Numbered from the stretch's first letter, positions 45,091 through 57,844 are shown. The stretch: 64,000 bases of DNA from Bradyrhizobiaceae bacterium (GCA_003963145.1 RXJJ01000003.1:300146-364145), one strand, 5' to 3'. The notes: generated by a model not told the origin, from the letters alone. Numbers and translations are program-made.

Positions 45091-45798
45091 ATGCTCGTGC
45101 TCGCCATCGATACCGCGCTTGGATATTGCGCCGCTGCGGTGGTCGACACTGACAGCAAGACGCTTCGCGCGTCGGAAACGCTGGAGATGCAGCGCGGACA
45201 TGCCGAGGCGCTGATGCCGCTGATCGGCCGCGTCATGGAAAAATTCGGCGGCGGCTTCGATGCGCTCGACAGGATCGCGGTGACCACCGGCCCCGGCAGC
45301 TTCACGGGATTGCGTGTCGGGATTTCCGCGGCGCGCGGGCTCGCGCTCGCAGCCGGCAAGGATGTCGTCGGTGTCAGCACGCTGTCGGCCTATGCCGCGC
45401 CCCTCGTCAATGACAAGGCCGCCGGCCCGATCGTCGTCGCCATCGATGCGCGCCACGATCATGTTTATTGCCAGGTCTTTTCCGGCAATGGAGCGACCCT
45501 CATCAAGCCGTGCGTGGTGCCGGTCGACGAAGTCACCCGCGCCGCGCGCTTCGGCAGGCCGCGCCTTGCCGGCAACGCGGCAAACATCCTTGCCACGCGC
45601 TGGCCGGATCAGCTGGTAAAGCCACTCACGTCTGCTTCGCAGCCGGGCCCGGATATTTCGTGGGTGGCGTGGGTCGGCGCCGTGGCCGATCCCCTCACCG
45701 CGCCAGCGCGTCCATTTTATCTGCGCGCTCCCGACGCAAAGCCGAAGGCGCCGTCAGCCGTTCGCGCGGACGATCCTCGCAACATGTTGCCGGATTGA
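45091..45798 (+). CDS. tsaB: tRNA threonylcarbamoyladenosine synthesis protein TsaB
   Basis: The 235 residues begin LVLAIDTALGYCAAAVVD and include ITVTTGPGSFTGLRVGISAARGLAL-like segment (AVTTGPGSFTGLRVGIS), the ASKHA-fold hallmark of TsaB. It partners TsaD and TsaE to make t6A at position 37 of ANN-decoding tRNAs. The C-terminus is shortened relative to its open frame only by the rimI start, five bases after its stop. tsaB-rimI is a common pairing. Confidence 0.94.
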   Translation: MLVLAIDTALGYCAAAVVDTDSKTLRASETLEMQRGHAEALMPLIGRVMEKFGGGFDALDRIAVTTGPGSFTGLRVGISAARGLALAAGKDVVGVSTLSAYAAPLVNDKAAGPIVVAIDARHDHVYCQVFSGNGATLIKPCVVPVDEVTRAARFGRPRLAGNAANILATRWPDQLVKPLTSASQPGPDISWVAWVGAVADPLTAPARPFYLRAPDAKPKAPSAVRADDPRNMLPD

Positions 45799-45803
45799 TC
45801 GCG

Positions 45804-46304
45804 ATGCCGCCCGTATTCTTCATGCGCCTTTTCCCGAATCTTCTGACGGCAGGAACGCCGTCCGTCGAACCGGCGACGCCGCGCGATGTGGAAACGTTGT
45901 CCCGCCTTCATCGCGCGTCGTTTCATCGCGGCTGGAGCACGGGGGAATTCCGCCAGATGCTGACGGAACGCAACGTGCTGGCGCATCGGCTGCGGCTCGG
46001 CAAACGCACGGCAGGCTTCATCATCTCACGCATCGCGGCCGATGAAGCGGAAATTCTTTCCGTCGCGATCGACGCCAACCATCGCGGGCGCGGCCTGTCG
46101 CGCGATCTGCTGCGCACGCATCTCGGTTATCTCGCCGGCCATGGTCTCAAGACGGTTTTTCTCGAAGTCGAGGAAAACAACCGTCCGGCACGCGCGCTTT
46201 ATGAAAAAGCAGGCTTCCGCACGGTCGGACGCCGCGAGCGTTACTACAAGGATTCAAGCGGCGAACATTTGAACGCGCTGGTGATGCAGCGCAGCTTGTC
46301 CTAG
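45804..46304 (+). CDS. rimI: GNAT N-acetyltransferase, RimI type
   Basis: From the ATG at 45804 the product has 166 residues; the ATG at 45822 is also possible. The GNAT core is clear: VETLSRLHRASFHRGWSTGEF, ILSVAIDANHRGRGLSRDLL (acetyl-CoA loop R-G-x-G) and VEENNRPARALYEKAGFRTVGRRERYY. RimI acetylates the N-terminus of ribosomal protein S18 in enteric bacteria. Position directly after tsaB supports the name, though the alpha-proteobacterial substrate is not certain. Confidence 0.88.
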   Translation: MPPVFFMRLFPNLLTAGTPSVEPATPRDVETLSRLHRASFHRGWSTGEFRQMLTERNVLAHRLRLGKRTAGFIISRIAADEAEILSVAIDANHRGRGLSRDLLRTHLGYLAGHGLKTVFLEVEENNRPARALYEKAGFRTVGRRERYYKDSSGEHLNALVMQRSLS

Positions 46305-46381
46305 AATTCCCGTTCTCATCTGTGCTAGCCGAAACGGGGAGCGAATGTTAGAATTGGACCACCCGTTGGCAAAATAACATC

Positions 46382-46831
46382 ATGACAGCCCTGAAATCGG
46401 TATCCGAGCCCCATCCGACAGATATAGAGCGCCGCTGCGCTGCGACCGGCATGCGGATGACGGAACAGCGGCGTGTCATCGCGCGCGTGCTTGCCGAATC
46501 GTCTGATCATCCCGATGTCGAGGAACTCTATCGGCGCTGTGTCGCGGTCGACGACAAGATTTCCATCTCGACCGTCTATCGCACCGTGAAGCTGTTCGAG
46601 GACGCCGGCATCATCGAGCGTCATGATTTTCGCGAAGGCCGCGCGCGTTACGAGCAGGTCCAGGAAAACCATCACGACCACCTCATCAATCTGCGCGACG
46701 GCAAGGTCATCGAATTCACCTCCGAGGAAATCGAGAAATTGCAGGCCGAGATCGCCCGGAAGCTCGGCTACAAGCTGGTTGACCACCGGCTGGAACTGTA
46801 TTGCGTTCCGCTGGATGACGATAAAACCTGA
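46382..46831 (+). CDS. Fur-family metalloregulator (Fur/Mur)
   Basis: The 149 residues have the winged helix (MRMTEQRRVIARVLAES, ISISTVYRTVKLFEDAGII) and the sensor metal site (RYEQVQENHHDHLINLRDG). The usual CxxC after HHDH in classical Fur is absent: the sequence reads LINLRDGKVIEF. That is typical of the rhizobial Fur branch, which answers mainly to manganese and is called Mur in several species. It is not Irr, which has a different N-terminus. It lies between rimI and miaB. Confidence 0.9.
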   Translation: MTALKSVSEPHPTDIERRCAATGMRMTEQRRVIARVLAESSDHPDVEELYRRCVAVDDKISISTVYRTVKLFEDAGIIERHDFREGRARYEQVQENHHDHLINLRDGKVIEFTSEEIEKLQAEIARKLGYKLVDHRLELYCVPLDDDKT

Positions 46832-46928
46832 TATTTTCAATGACTTCAGTGGTTTTTGAGCCGCGCGGCGCTGGATTTGACGCCAGTTGGGCTATATCTG
46901 GGTCCCATTAGCTGATTACCGGAACCGA

Positions 46929-48359
46929 ATGACCGCGCCGCGCAAGCTGCACATCAAGTCCTATGGCTGCCAGATGAACGTCTACGATGCCCAGCGCATG
47001 GTGGATACGCTGGCGGGCGAGGGATTCGTCGAGACGGCGAATGCCGAAGACGCGGACCTTGTCATTCTCAACACCTGTCACATTCGCGAAAAGGCATCGG
47101 AGAAGGTTTACTCCGAACTCGGCCGTCTCCGCCTCGCCAAGATTGAGGCCGCGCGCAGCGGCCGCACCATGAATATCGCGGTTGCGGGCTGCGTGGCGCA
47201 GGCCGAGGGCGACGAGATCATCCGCCGCGCGCCAGTTGTTGACGTGGTGGTCGGGCCGCAAAGCTATCATCACCTGCCGCAGCTTCTGAAGCGCGCGCGC
47301 AGCGAAGGCCGCGCGATCGAAACCGAATTTCCGGTCGAGGACAAGTTCGGCGCATTGCCGCAGCCGAAACCCGCCGCGATCCGCGCGCGCGGCATTTCCT
47401 CCTTCGTCACGGTGCAGGAAGGCTGCGACAAATTCTGCACCTTCTGCGTGGTGCCCTATACGCGCGGCATGGAAGTCTCGCGTCCGGTCGCGCGGATCGT
47501 GGAAGATGTACAGCGCCTCACCGAAAACGGCGTGCGCGAAATCACGCTGATCGGGCAGAACGTCAACGCCTATCATGGCGAGGGACCCGGCGGCGCGCCG
47601 TGGACGCTCGGCCAGTTGCTGCATCATCTCGCGAAAATTCCGGGTGTGCTGCGTCTGCGCTATTCGACCAGCCATCCGCGCGATGTGGATGACGCACTGA
47701 TCGCGGCGCATCGCGACATTCCCGCCGTGATGCCTTTCGTGCATCTGCCGGTGCAGTCGGGCTCGGACCGGATTCTGGCCGCGATGAACCGCAAACATAC
47801 CGCAAGCGATTATCGGCGTATTGTCGATAAATTCCGCAATGTGCGCGAAGACATTGCATTTTCATCGGATTTTATCGTGGGCTTCCCCGGTGAAACGGAG
47901 GAAGATTTCGCCGCCACACTCGCGCTGGTCACACAAATCAGTTACGCTGCGGCATATTCGTTCAAATACTCGCCCCGCCCCGGCACGCCCGCGGCGGACA
48001 TGCAGGAGATGGTTGCAACCCCGGTGATGGACGAGCGATTGGCGCGGCTTCAGGAGTTGATCGACAGCCAGCAGGCGGCGTTCAACGCGGCTGCCATCGG
48101 ACGGACGGTGGATGTGCTGTTCGAACGCGACGCGCGCAATCCGGGCCAGATCGTCGGACGCACCGCTTACCTGCAACCCGCGCATGTGATGGCGTCTCCC
48201 GACATCATCGGACAGGTGCTCCCCGTCGAAATCGAGAGTCTCGAGCGCTACAGTCTCAAGGGCAAGCTCGCCGGTAAACTTCCGGGTTCGACGCTTCATG
48301 CGGAGCGATCCGCCTTTCCGTCCCGCGCCGCTTTGTCTCCCACCATCATTGGAGCCTGA
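46929..48359 (+). CDS. miaB: tRNA-2-methylthio-N6-dimethylallyladenosine synthase MiaB
   Basis: From the ATG at 46929 the protein has 476 residues. The N-terminal UPF0004 domain supplies three cysteines for one 4Fe-4S cluster (SYGCQMN, NTCHIRE, AGCVAQ); the radical SAM motif [12 protein letters not shown] holds the other; a TRAM domain ends the chain. MiaB adds the methylthio group at A37 of tRNAs reading UNN codons. A TTG at 46887 would extend the frame and is less likely. phoH follows within five bases. Confidence 0.96.
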   Translation: MTAPRKLHIKSYGCQMNVYDAQRMVDTLAGEGFVETANAEDADLVILNTCHIREKASEKVYSELGRLRLAKIEAARSGRTMNIAVAGCVAQAEGDEIIRRAPVVDVVVGPQSYHHLPQLLKRARSEGRAIETEFPVEDKFGALPQPKPAAIRARGISSFVTVQEGCDKFCTFCVVPYTRGMEVSRPVARIVEDVQRLTENGVREITLIGQNVNAYHGEGPGGAPWTLGQLLHHLAKIPGVLRLRYSTSHPRDVDDALIAAHRDIPAVMPFVHLPVQSGSDRILAAMNRKHTASDYRRIVDKFRNVREDIAFSSDFIVGFPGETEEDFAATLALVTQISYAAAYSFKYSPRPGTPAADMQEMVATPVMDERLARLQELIDSQQAAFNAAAIGRTVDVLFERDARNPGQIVGRTAYLQPAHVMASPDIIGQVLPVEIESLERYSLKGKLAGKLPGSTLHAERSAFPSRAALSPTIIGA

Positions 48360-48363
48360 ACCC

Positions 48364-49413
48364 TTGCCGAAAAGCGCATCGGATTCGCCTTCACTCGCTC
48401 CCGGCCGCAAAGCCGATCTTCCTCCGCAGCCCGAAACCCACATCGTCGTGACCTTTGACGACAATCGCGCCGCATCGGCGGTGGTCGGTCCCTACGGCCA
48501 GCACCTCGCGCTGATCGAACGCCGCCTCGGCGTCGTCGCGGATTCGCGCGGCAACCAGGTCACCATCGGCGGTTCGCGCGACACCTGCGACGCGGCAAGG
48601 CGCGTTCTGGAAATGCTCTACGGTCAGGCGCTCGAAGACAGCGATATTTCGCAAGGCGATGTCGAGGGCGCGATCCGCGCCATTCTCGCGCAGGGCTCGT
48701 TGTTCGATTTCGATCCCAAGAGCGCGAAATCCTCCTTCGAGGAAATCAATCTGCGAAAACGGCCTGTGCGCGCACGCACCGCCGCGCAGGACGCCTATAT
48801 CCGCGCGCTCAAACGTAACGAACTGGTATTCGGCATCGGGCCCGCGGGCACCGGCAAGACCTGGCTCGCGGTCGCGCAGGCCTGCATGCTGTTCGAACGC
48901 AAGGAAGTCGATCGCATCATTCTCTCGCGTCCCGCAGTCGAAGCCGGCGAGCGGCTGGGCTTTCTGCCCGGCGACATGCGCGAGAAGGTCGATCCGTATC
49001 TGCGGCCGATCTACGACGCGCTCTATGACCTGATGGATTCACGCATCGTCGAACGGGCGCTGCAAAGCGGCGAGATCGAGATCGCGCCGCTCGCCTTCAT
49101 GCGCGGCCGCACGCTGACCAATGCCGCGATCATTCTCGACGAGGCGCAGAACACGACCTCCATGCAGATGAAGATGTTCCTGACGCGTCTTGGCGAAAAC
49201 AGCCGGATGATCATCACTGGCGATCCCAGCCAGGTCGATCTGCCCAATGGCCAGACGTCCGGCCTTGCCGAAGCCTCGCGTCTCCTGTCCGGCGTCGAGG
49301 GTATCGCGCAGGTCACGTTTGCCGCCGAGGACGTGATCCGGCACGAACTCGTGGCGCGCATCGTCTCCGCTTACGAGGGCGCGCAGCCGCGCACGGCTCC
49401 AGCCAAGTTCTGA
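48364..49413 (+). CDS. PhoH-like ATPase (PhoL type)
   Basis: I place the start at TTG 48364, preceded by GGAG and just after the miaB stop; the ATG at 48298 would overlap miaB by 62 bases. The resulting 349 residues have a KH-like N-terminal region and the PhoH domain: Walker A GIGPAGTGKTWLA, ILSRPAVEAGERLGFLPGDM and Walker B-like IILDEAQNTTSMQMKMFLTR. The gene order miaB-phoH-ybeY-corC-lnt is widely conserved and points to RNA or ribosome metabolism. Confidence 0.92.
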   Translation: MPKSASDSPSLAPGRKADLPPQPETHIVVTFDDNRAASAVVGPYGQHLALIERRLGVVADSRGNQVTIGGSRDTCDAARRVLEMLYGQALEDSDISQGDVEGAIRAILAQGSLFDFDPKSAKSSFEEINLRKRPVRARTAAQDAYIRALKRNELVFGIGPAGTGKTWLAVAQACMLFERKEVDRIILSRPAVEAGERLGFLPGDMREKVDPYLRPIYDALYDLMDSRIVERALQSGEIEIAPLAFMRGRTLTNAAIILDEAQNTTSMQMKMFLTRLGENSRMIITGDPSQVDLPNGQTSGLAEASRLLSGVEGIAQVTFAAEDVIRHELVARIVSAYEGAQPRTAPAKF

Positions 49414-49442
49414 CCAAGTTCTGAGCTTTCAAGACTCAAACC

Positions 49443-49955
49443 ATGTCGACGACCGCCATACCCGAAACCGACATCCTGATCGAAGCCGCGTGCTGGCAGG
49501 ACGAAAAGGACGCCGAGGCGATTGTCCGGCGCGCCATCGCCGCCGCCGCCGCGACGGTCGAAATGCCCGACGGTGACACCGAGCTTGCCGTGCTGCTCAC
49601 GGACGATGGCGGCGTGCAGGCGCTGAACAAGACATGGCGCGGTATCGACGCGCCAACCAACGTGCTGTCCTTCCCTGCCGTCTGGCGTGACGATGAAGTC
49701 TCGGAGACAGATGGCGCGCCGCGCATGCTCGGCGATATCGCGATCGCCTATCAAACCACGCGCAGGGAAGCGCAGGACGAATCCAAATCATTCGAGAATC
49801 ATCTGGCGCATCTGACCATCCATGGCTTCCTGCATCTTCTGGGCTACGATCACACCACCGACGACGAGGCCGAGATCATGGAAGGCCTCGAACGCAAAAT
49901 TCTGGCGCAGCTCGGAATTCCCGATCCTTACGCGCATCACGGCCAGGCGGACTAA
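49443..49955 (+). CDS. ybeY: Endoribonuclease YbeY
   Basis: The 170 residues contain the zinc site HLTIHGFLHLLGYDH with three histidines in HxxxHxxxxxH spacing, and TWRGIDAPTNVLSFPA earlier, both diagnostic. The linker with DEVSETDGAPRMLGDIAIAY is typical of alphaproteobacteria. YbeY acts in 16S rRNA 3' maturation and ribosome quality control. Its stop codon is followed at once by the GTG start of the corC-like gene. Confidence 0.95.
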   Translation: MSTTAIPETDILIEAACWQDEKDAEAIVRRAIAAAAATVEMPDGDTELAVLLTDDGGVQALNKTWRGIDAPTNVLSFPAVWRDDEVSETDGAPRMLGDIAIAYQTTRREAQDESKSFENHLAHLTIHGFLHLLGYDHTTDDEAEIMEGLERKILAQLGIPDPYAHHGQAD

Positions 49956-51061
<1,106 letters not shown>

Positions 51062-51062
<1 letters not shown>

Positions 51063-52687
51063 TGGCAAACCGGTCCGCTCTGTTGTCCGCAGGACGCGCC
51101 ATTCTTCTCGCCTGGGGATGGAAGCGCGCGGCGCTGGCCTTCGTGGCGGGCGCGCTGTCCGCGCTGGCGATGGCCCCTTTCAATGCATGGCCCGTTCTGT
51201 TCATCACACTGCCGGTCGCGATCTGGCTGATCGACGGCGCGGGCGCCGGACGTCTCAACGGCGTTCCGGCCGCAGCATTGTCGGGCTGGTGGTTCGGTTT
51301 CGGCTATTTCGTCGCGGGGCTTTACTGGATCGGCTACGCCTTCCTCGTCGACGCGCAAACCTTCGCCTGGCTGCTGCCCGCCGCGGTCGCCGGATTGCCG
51401 GCCTTTCTTGCGCTGTTCATGGCCTTCGGCTTCGCTCTCGCGCGCGTCATGTGGACACGGGACGCCTCGCGTATCCTCGCCTTCGCCGCCGCGGTGACGA
51501 TCAGCGAATGGCTGCGGGGACATATCCTCACGGGCTTTCCGTGGAATCTGTTCGGCTATGCGCTGACCGAACCTCTGGCGCTGGCGCAGATCACATCGCT
51601 GATCGGCATCTGGGGTTTGACATTTCTGTCGCTCGCGATTTTCGCAAGCCCCGCGACCCTGATCGACGAGCGCGTGGCGACGCGGCGGCCGACACTCAGA
51701 CACTGGTTGCCGCTGGCTCTTTCCATCGTGCTGCTTGCCGGGATGGGAGGCTATGGCGCCTGGCGGCTGAACGATCATCCGACCAAACTCGTACCCGGCG
51801 TCAAACTGCGTCTGATGCAGCCGAACCTGCAGCAGGACGCAAAATTCAACTATTCCGCCAAGAAGGCGGTGATGGAGCGCTACCTCTCGCTGTCGGATCG
51901 CTCCACAGGACCGCAATCGACCGGCGTGCGCGACGCCACGATCCTCATTTGGCCGGAATCGGCGTTTCCCTTTTTCCTGACGCGCGAAGCCGACGTGCTG
52001 GCGCAGATCGCAGACTTTCTGCCGCCCACAACCACGCTGATCACCGGCTCGGTGCGGCCGCCGGATGTCCCGCCGGGCGTGAAGGTGACGCAGGCCTATA
52101 ACTCGATCTACGTCATCGATCAGAACGCCAGTGTGCTTGACGTCTACGACAAGCTGCATCTCGTGCCGTTCGGCGAGTATCTGCCGTTCCAGAGCGCGAT
52201 GGAAAAACTCGGCTTCATGCAACTCACCAAGGTGATCGGCGGATTCATTCCGGGCGAACGCCGGCGCACGATGGATATTCCCGGTGCGCCGCGCGTGCTG
52301 CCGCTGATCTGTTACGAGGTTGCCTTTTCCGGCGCCGTCGTCCCGCCGGGCGAACGTCCGGGCTGGATCGTGAATCTCACCAATGACGGGTGGTTCGGCA
52401 TTTCAACCGGTCCCTACCAGCATCTTCAGCTGGCCCGCACACGCGCCATCGAGGAAGGATTGCCCATCGTGCGTGTCGCCAATACCGGCATTTCCGCCGT
52501 GATCGATCCTGTCGGCCGCACCATCGCGCGTCTCGAGCTCGGCCGCGAAGGCGTGCTGGATTCGGCGCTGCCGGCTCCCATATCGCCGACGCTGTTCTCG
52601 CGGATCGGCGACATTCCGCTCGCCGTGATGCTCGTGCTCTCGCTGCTTTACGTGCTGCGCCGGCGCGCAATGACACGGAATACTTAA
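51062..52687 (+). CDS. lnt: Apolipoprotein N-acyltransferase
   Basis: From the ATG at 51062 the protein has 541 residues. An N-terminal part of six to seven membrane helices is followed by a nitrilase-like periplasmic domain with the catalytic triad Glu299 (IWPESAFPF), Lys364 (YDKLHLVPFGEY) and Cys417 (LICYEVAF), and ends in one more helix. Lnt adds the third acyl chain to lipoproteins in the inner membrane; the Wza-like and other lipoproteins are substrates. A GTG three bases earlier is an alternative start. Confidence 0.96.
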
Positions 52688-52868
52688 CGTCCGGAAAGAG
52701 TTCGGAATCGTTCCAAACTGCGAAATGCCAGCGCAATCTGTCTTCGATTTAACCTAAATTCTTTATCACAATGACCGGTCGCATTTGACGATCTTTGCTT
52801 AAACGGCTTATTTCGGCCCAAAGCGCAAGCACCGGTTGAATGTGCGGAGTTCTGAAGAAGGTCCGAGT

Positions 52869-53285
52869 ATGTCGGCGAAAACGCCAAATCCCGTGGACAA
52901 GCATGTCGGCAGCCGCGTGCGGATGCGCCGGATCATGCTCGGCATGAGCCAGGAAAAACTCGGCGAGGCGCTTGGCCTGACCTTCCAGCAAATCCAGAAA
53001 TACGAAAAAGGCACCAACCGCATCGGTGCCAGCCGCGTTCAGCAGATCGGCGACGTGCTGCAGGTGCCGGTGTCTTTTTTCTTTGAGGGCGGCCCGACAA
53101 GTTCTGTTGCCGCTGACGGATTTTCCGAAGCGCCTTCGCCCGCCTATGTTTCGGACTTTCTTGCCACGTCCGAAGGTCTCGCGCTGATACGGGCCTTCAC
53201 CCGTATCCATGACGCAAAGCTTCGCCGCAGCATCGTCGATCTGGTCGAACAGATGGCCGCGCGGGAAACATCCGAACAGCGCTGA
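52869..53285 (+). CDS. XRE-family helix-turn-helix regulator
   Basis: The 138 residues from the ATG at 52869 hold a Cro/CI helix-turn-helix (VGSRVRMRRIMLGMSQEKLGEALGLTFQQIQKYEKGTNRIGASR) and a C-terminal tail with TSEGLALIRAFTRIHDAKLRRSIVDLVEQMA. This single-domain type is very conserved in Rhizobiales beside lnt. GAAGG precedes the start; the ATG at 52836 is less likely. Its target is unknown. trmB follows by ten bases. Confidence 0.9.
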   Translation: MSAKTPNPVDKHVGSRVRMRRIMLGMSQEKLGEALGLTFQQIQKYEKGTNRIGASRVQQIGDVLQVPVSFFFEGGPTSSVAADGFSEAPSPAYVSDFLATSEGLALIRAFTRIHDAKLRRSIVDLVEQMAARETSEQR

Positions 53286-53295
53286 CCCCTCTGCC

Positions 53296-54039
53296 ATGAG
53301 CGCGCGTGACAAGACCGGCGAGGACGACGCGGACCGTGCTCTCGCCGGGCACGGGTCATTTTTCGGCCGGCGCAAGGGCCACAAACTGCGTGCGCACCAT
53401 GCCGATCTGATTGCGCATCTTTTGCCGCGTCTATCGCTCGATATCTCACAGTCGGCGCCGGATGATCTGACCTCGCTGTTCGATACAGGCATCCGCAATG
53501 TACGGCTGGAGATCGGTTTCGGCGGCGGCGAGCATCTCGTTGCCGAGGCGCTGGCACATCCGGACACCGGCTTCATCGGCTGCGAGCCCTATGTCAACGG
53601 CATGGCCAAGATTCTGGCGCAGATCGAGGCGCGTGGCATTTCCAACATTCGTTTGTTCGCCGGCGACGCGGCGGAGCTTGTCGCATGGGCGCCGACACAC
53701 GCGTTGTCGCGGATCGACCTGATCCATCCCGATCCCTGGCCGAAGCGCCGCCACTGGAAGCGCCGCTTCGTGCAGGATGCGACGGTGGAAGCGATGGCGC
53801 GCGTGCTTCGCGACAATGGCGAATTCCGATTCGTCTGCGACATCGACGATTACAGCGCCTGGACGCTGGCGCATCTGACGCGGTCGCCGGATTTTAAGTG
53901 GACCGCCGAGCGCGCGGACGACTGGCGCAATCCCTGGCCCGGTTACACCATGACCCGCTACGGCGCCAAGGCGACGCGCGAAGGCCGCAAGGCGATCTAT
54001 CTGACGTTCCGGAGATTCAGCGCCACGCTGGCGGCTTAG
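53296..54039 (+). CDS. trmB: tRNA (guanine-N7-)-methyltransferase
   Basis: The product has 247 residues from the ATG at 53296. LEIGFGGGEHLVAEA is the SAM-binding loop; IDLIHPDPWPKRRHWKRRFVQ is the hallmark catalytic segment of TrmB, and FRFVCDIDDYS and NPWPGYTMTRYGAKATREGRKAIYLTFRR complete it. TrmB methylates G46 in the variable loop of tRNAs. The stop codon TAG overlaps the opposite-strand stop of the DUF2336 gene. metK, which often separates the XRE gene from trmB in related genomes, is absent. Confidence 0.95.
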   Translation: MSARDKTGEDDADRALAGHGSFFGRRKGHKLRAHHADLIAHLLPRLSLDISQSAPDDLTSLFDTGIRNVRLEIGFGGGEHLVAEALAHPDTGFIGCEPYVNGMAKILAQIEARGISNIRLFAGDAAELVAWAPTHALSRIDLIHPDPWPKRRHWKRRFVQDATVEAMARVLRDNGEFRFVCDIDDYSAWTLAHLTRSPDFKWTAERADDWRNPWPGYTMTRYGAKATREGRKAIYLTFRRFSATLAA

Positions 54040-55127
54040 GCGGATTTGCTGGCTTCGCGCGCGCGCCAGAACACCAGCACGCGCTGCGCCGTCGAGGTCG
54101 ACAGACGCTCGAAATTCACCCGCGCTTCCTCAATATCGGGCGGCGAGGGCACCTTGCCCGGACCCAGCCGAAGCACGATCAGCGCCCGCACCGTCGCCCA
54201 TTCCAGACCGATGCCGCGCCCCAGAATCAGGATCGGATCGTAACGGTCGCCGACCACCAGACGATCCACGGTCCCGATCCGCACGCCGGACAAGGCCGCA
54301 ACAGCAGCGACCGTTTCCTCGTATTTGTGGCTTTTGGCGAAATCGAGAATCGCCGCCTCGGTCAGTTGCCCCTTGCGATGCAGAGCCAGAACGGCGCGCT
54401 GGGCGGGAACAAAATCGCGCTTCACCAGCTGGGCATTCGGCGCGGAGGAAATCTCGATCATCGCCATGTTGATCGCGGCGCGCTGCCGGGGCTTGGCGAC
54501 GTCGAACAGACGGCGGCGGACGATATCCACCGATCTGCTGAGCAGTTCCTTCAGCGAATGCGAGGAAATGTCCTCGCGCTGGCCGACAGCGAGCGCCAGC
54601 ATGCCGTCATCGGCGGCGCGTTTGACAAGACCCGAATAGCCGCTCTCGGAAAATTTCGCGCCTCCATTGCGTGCCACGGCGCGAACCACCTCGCGGTCGC
54701 CGCGTCGCAGGATCACATCGGTCAGCGAAGGCGATAACGTGTCCCGCTCCGATATCGCGGCGAGATGCGATTGTCCTTTCGCGCGCGCAATGCCGATCAG
54801 GGTCGACTCGTCGATCATCGGCGAATGAGAGAGGATCGGACCGGCAATCCTGATCTCGTCTTCTTGCGCGAGCTGATGGACGATTGTCGGCGGAGCATTG
54901 CTGAGCGGCGCCAGACGTTCGGCAAGGGTGGCGCGCGTACCGACTTCCGTCGAAACGATCAGGCCGGTCAGGATGTCGTCGAACAGAGCGATGTGCTGGG
55001 ACTCGAAGTGCCCGGCACCCTGCAGAAAAAGATCGGAGATACGCGAGATCGCTTCCGCCCGCTTCTGGGCGGTGCCGTTTTTGACGATATCGTCAAGCTC
55101 GGGAATGAGGGATGGAGCGGTTGCCAT
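54036..55127 (-). CDS. DUF2336 family protein
   Basis: The 363 residues are mainly helical, HEAT-like: SEVGTRATLAERLAPLSNAPPTIVHQLAQEDEIRIAGPILSHS-type repeats (visible as TRATLAERLAPLSNAPP and EIRIAGPILSHSPMIDE) and TLIGIARAKGQSHLAAISER. DUF2336 proteins are common in alphaproteobacteria, and function is unknown to me. There is no membrane segment or signal. It is convergent with trmB and divergent from rimP, so it stands alone. Confidence 0.82.
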   Translation of the reverse strand: MATAPSLIPELDDIVKNGTAQKRAEAISRISDLFLQGAGHFESQHIALFDDILTGLIVSTEVGTRATLAERLAPLSNAPPTIVHQLAQEDEIRIAGPILSHSPMIDESTLIGIARAKGQSHLAAISERDTLSPSLTDVILRRGDREVVRAVARNGGAKFSESGYSGLVKRAADDGMLALAVGQREDISSHSLKELLSRSVDIVRRRLFDVAKPRQRAAINMAMIEISSAPNAQLVKRDFVPAQRAVLALHRKGQLTEAAILDFAKSHKYEETVAAVAALSGVRIGTVDRLVVGDRYDPILILGRGIGLEWATVRALIVLRLGPGKVPSPPDIEEARVNFERLSTSTAQRVLVFWRAREASKSA

Positions 55128-55445
55128 GTTCAGCCGGGTGCCTCGGCTCGCAACTTACCGGTGCCCTGATGAATGAAGGGTTAGTTCCAGATCGATAAAC
55201 GCTGCAATTCGTCTCTTTCTGGCGGGGCGTGCGGCCTTGCCGGAACCGTTCCAAGCGGCTATATTCGCGGCAACAATCAATTCTCATACGATCGCGTAGG
55301 AGAGTGGGCCCCTCGGGACCCGCTCTTTTTTGTTAGCCAGCCGTGTGTAGCAACCTGACCGGTTTGTTCGCTGCTCGATTGGCTTTTGCGCGCTCGCCAC
55401 AGACCGGTGAAATTCACCGGCCACGTTAAAGACCTCGCGCCGGAT
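55128..55445 (+). ncRNA. rimP-nusA operon leader with internal terminator
   Basis: The 318 bases between the DUF2336 start and rimP hold no gene. Their chief feature is a strong terminator-like hairpin (55301-55331) lying upstream of the first gene of the operon, in the position of an attenuator. A conserved rimP leader with a premature terminator has been described for bacteria including Rhizobiales; this region fits that description by position and by its terminator, but the full fold was not tested. Confidence 0.55.
55301..55331 (+). terminator. Attenuator-like terminator in the rimP leader
   Basis: AGAGTGGG (55301-55308) pairs with CCCGCTCT (55319-55326; one G-T pair) around a CCCCTCGGGA loop, followed by T6. 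The stem is GC-rich and the T-run is clear. It would end transcripts about 115 bases before the rimP ATG unless prevented. Confidence 0.85.
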
Positions 55446-56240
55446 ATGACAGAGCCAGTTGCCGCATATGACGCTGCCGATCTCGTCTCCGAACCACGTC
55501 TTGTGGTCGAGCCGGGCGTCGGCGCGCGTGTCGCCGCCGTTGCCGCGCCGGTGCTGGAAGGCATGGGCTATCGACTCGTGCGCATCCGCATCACCGGCGA
55601 AGCAGGCTGCACCGTGCAGATCATGGCTGAGCGTCCCGACGGCACCATGCAGATCGAGGATTGCGAGGCGATCTCGAATGCGCTGTCACCGGTGATGGAC
55701 GTGGCCGACCCGATCCAGCGCGCCTATCGCCTCGAAATTTCATCGCCCGGCATCGACCGTCCGCTGGTGCGCCGCTCGGACTTCGAGCGTTACACCGGGC
55801 ATCTGGTCAAGGTCGAAATGGCCGCACCCCATGACGGGCGCAAGCGTTTCCGTGGATTGCTGCAGGGAATCGAGGACGGCCATATCCGCGTGGTTCGCGA
55901 AGACGCCAAGCCCGATCACAAGGGCGCGCAGGAGCTGGATGTGCTGCTTCCCATCGAGGACATCGCGGACGCGCACCTCGTGCTGACCAACCAGTTGATC
56001 GCCGAATCCATGCGGCGCGGACGCGACGCCGAGCGCGAGCGGCTTGAGCAGGAAGGCGTTCTTCCGCCGCCGCCGCCGCACGCCAAAAAAGCTCGCGAAA
56101 AGCGCGATCTTTCAAAAACGAACAAACCCAAAGAAAAAGCGGCAAAGAAATCCAAACCCGTGCCGCAGAACACCAAAGCCCACCGGCTCGCCGCACAGAA
56201 CAAGCGCGCTGCCGCATCTCATTCCACCGAAGGAGAGTAA
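55446..56240 (+). CDS. rimP: Ribosome maturation factor RimP
   Basis: From the ATG at 55446 the protein has 264 residues. The N-terminal domain contains [26 protein letters not shown] and [32 protein letters not shown], and the Sm-like C-terminal domain [17 protein letters not shown] Lys- and Pro-rich tail ([15 protein letters not shown] and further repeats of KK) of about 75 residues extends beyond the usual ending, as in some alphaproteobacteria. RimP assists 30S assembly. nusA follows after two bases. Confidence 0.95.
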   Translation: MTEPVAAYDAADLVSEPRLVVEPGVGARVAAVAAPVLEGMGYRLVRIRITGEAGCTVQIMAERPDGTMQIEDCEAISNALSPVMDVADPIQRAYRLEISSPGIDRPLVRRSDFERYTGHLVKVEMAAPHDGRKRFRGLLQGIEDGHIRVVREDAKPDHKGAQELDVLLPIEDIADAHLVLTNQLIAESMRRGRDAERERLEQEGVLPPPPPHAKKAREKRDLSKTNKPKEKAAKKSKPVPQNTKAHRLAAQNKRAAASHSTEGE

Positions 56241-56242
56241 CC

Positions 56243-57844
<1,602 letters not shown>

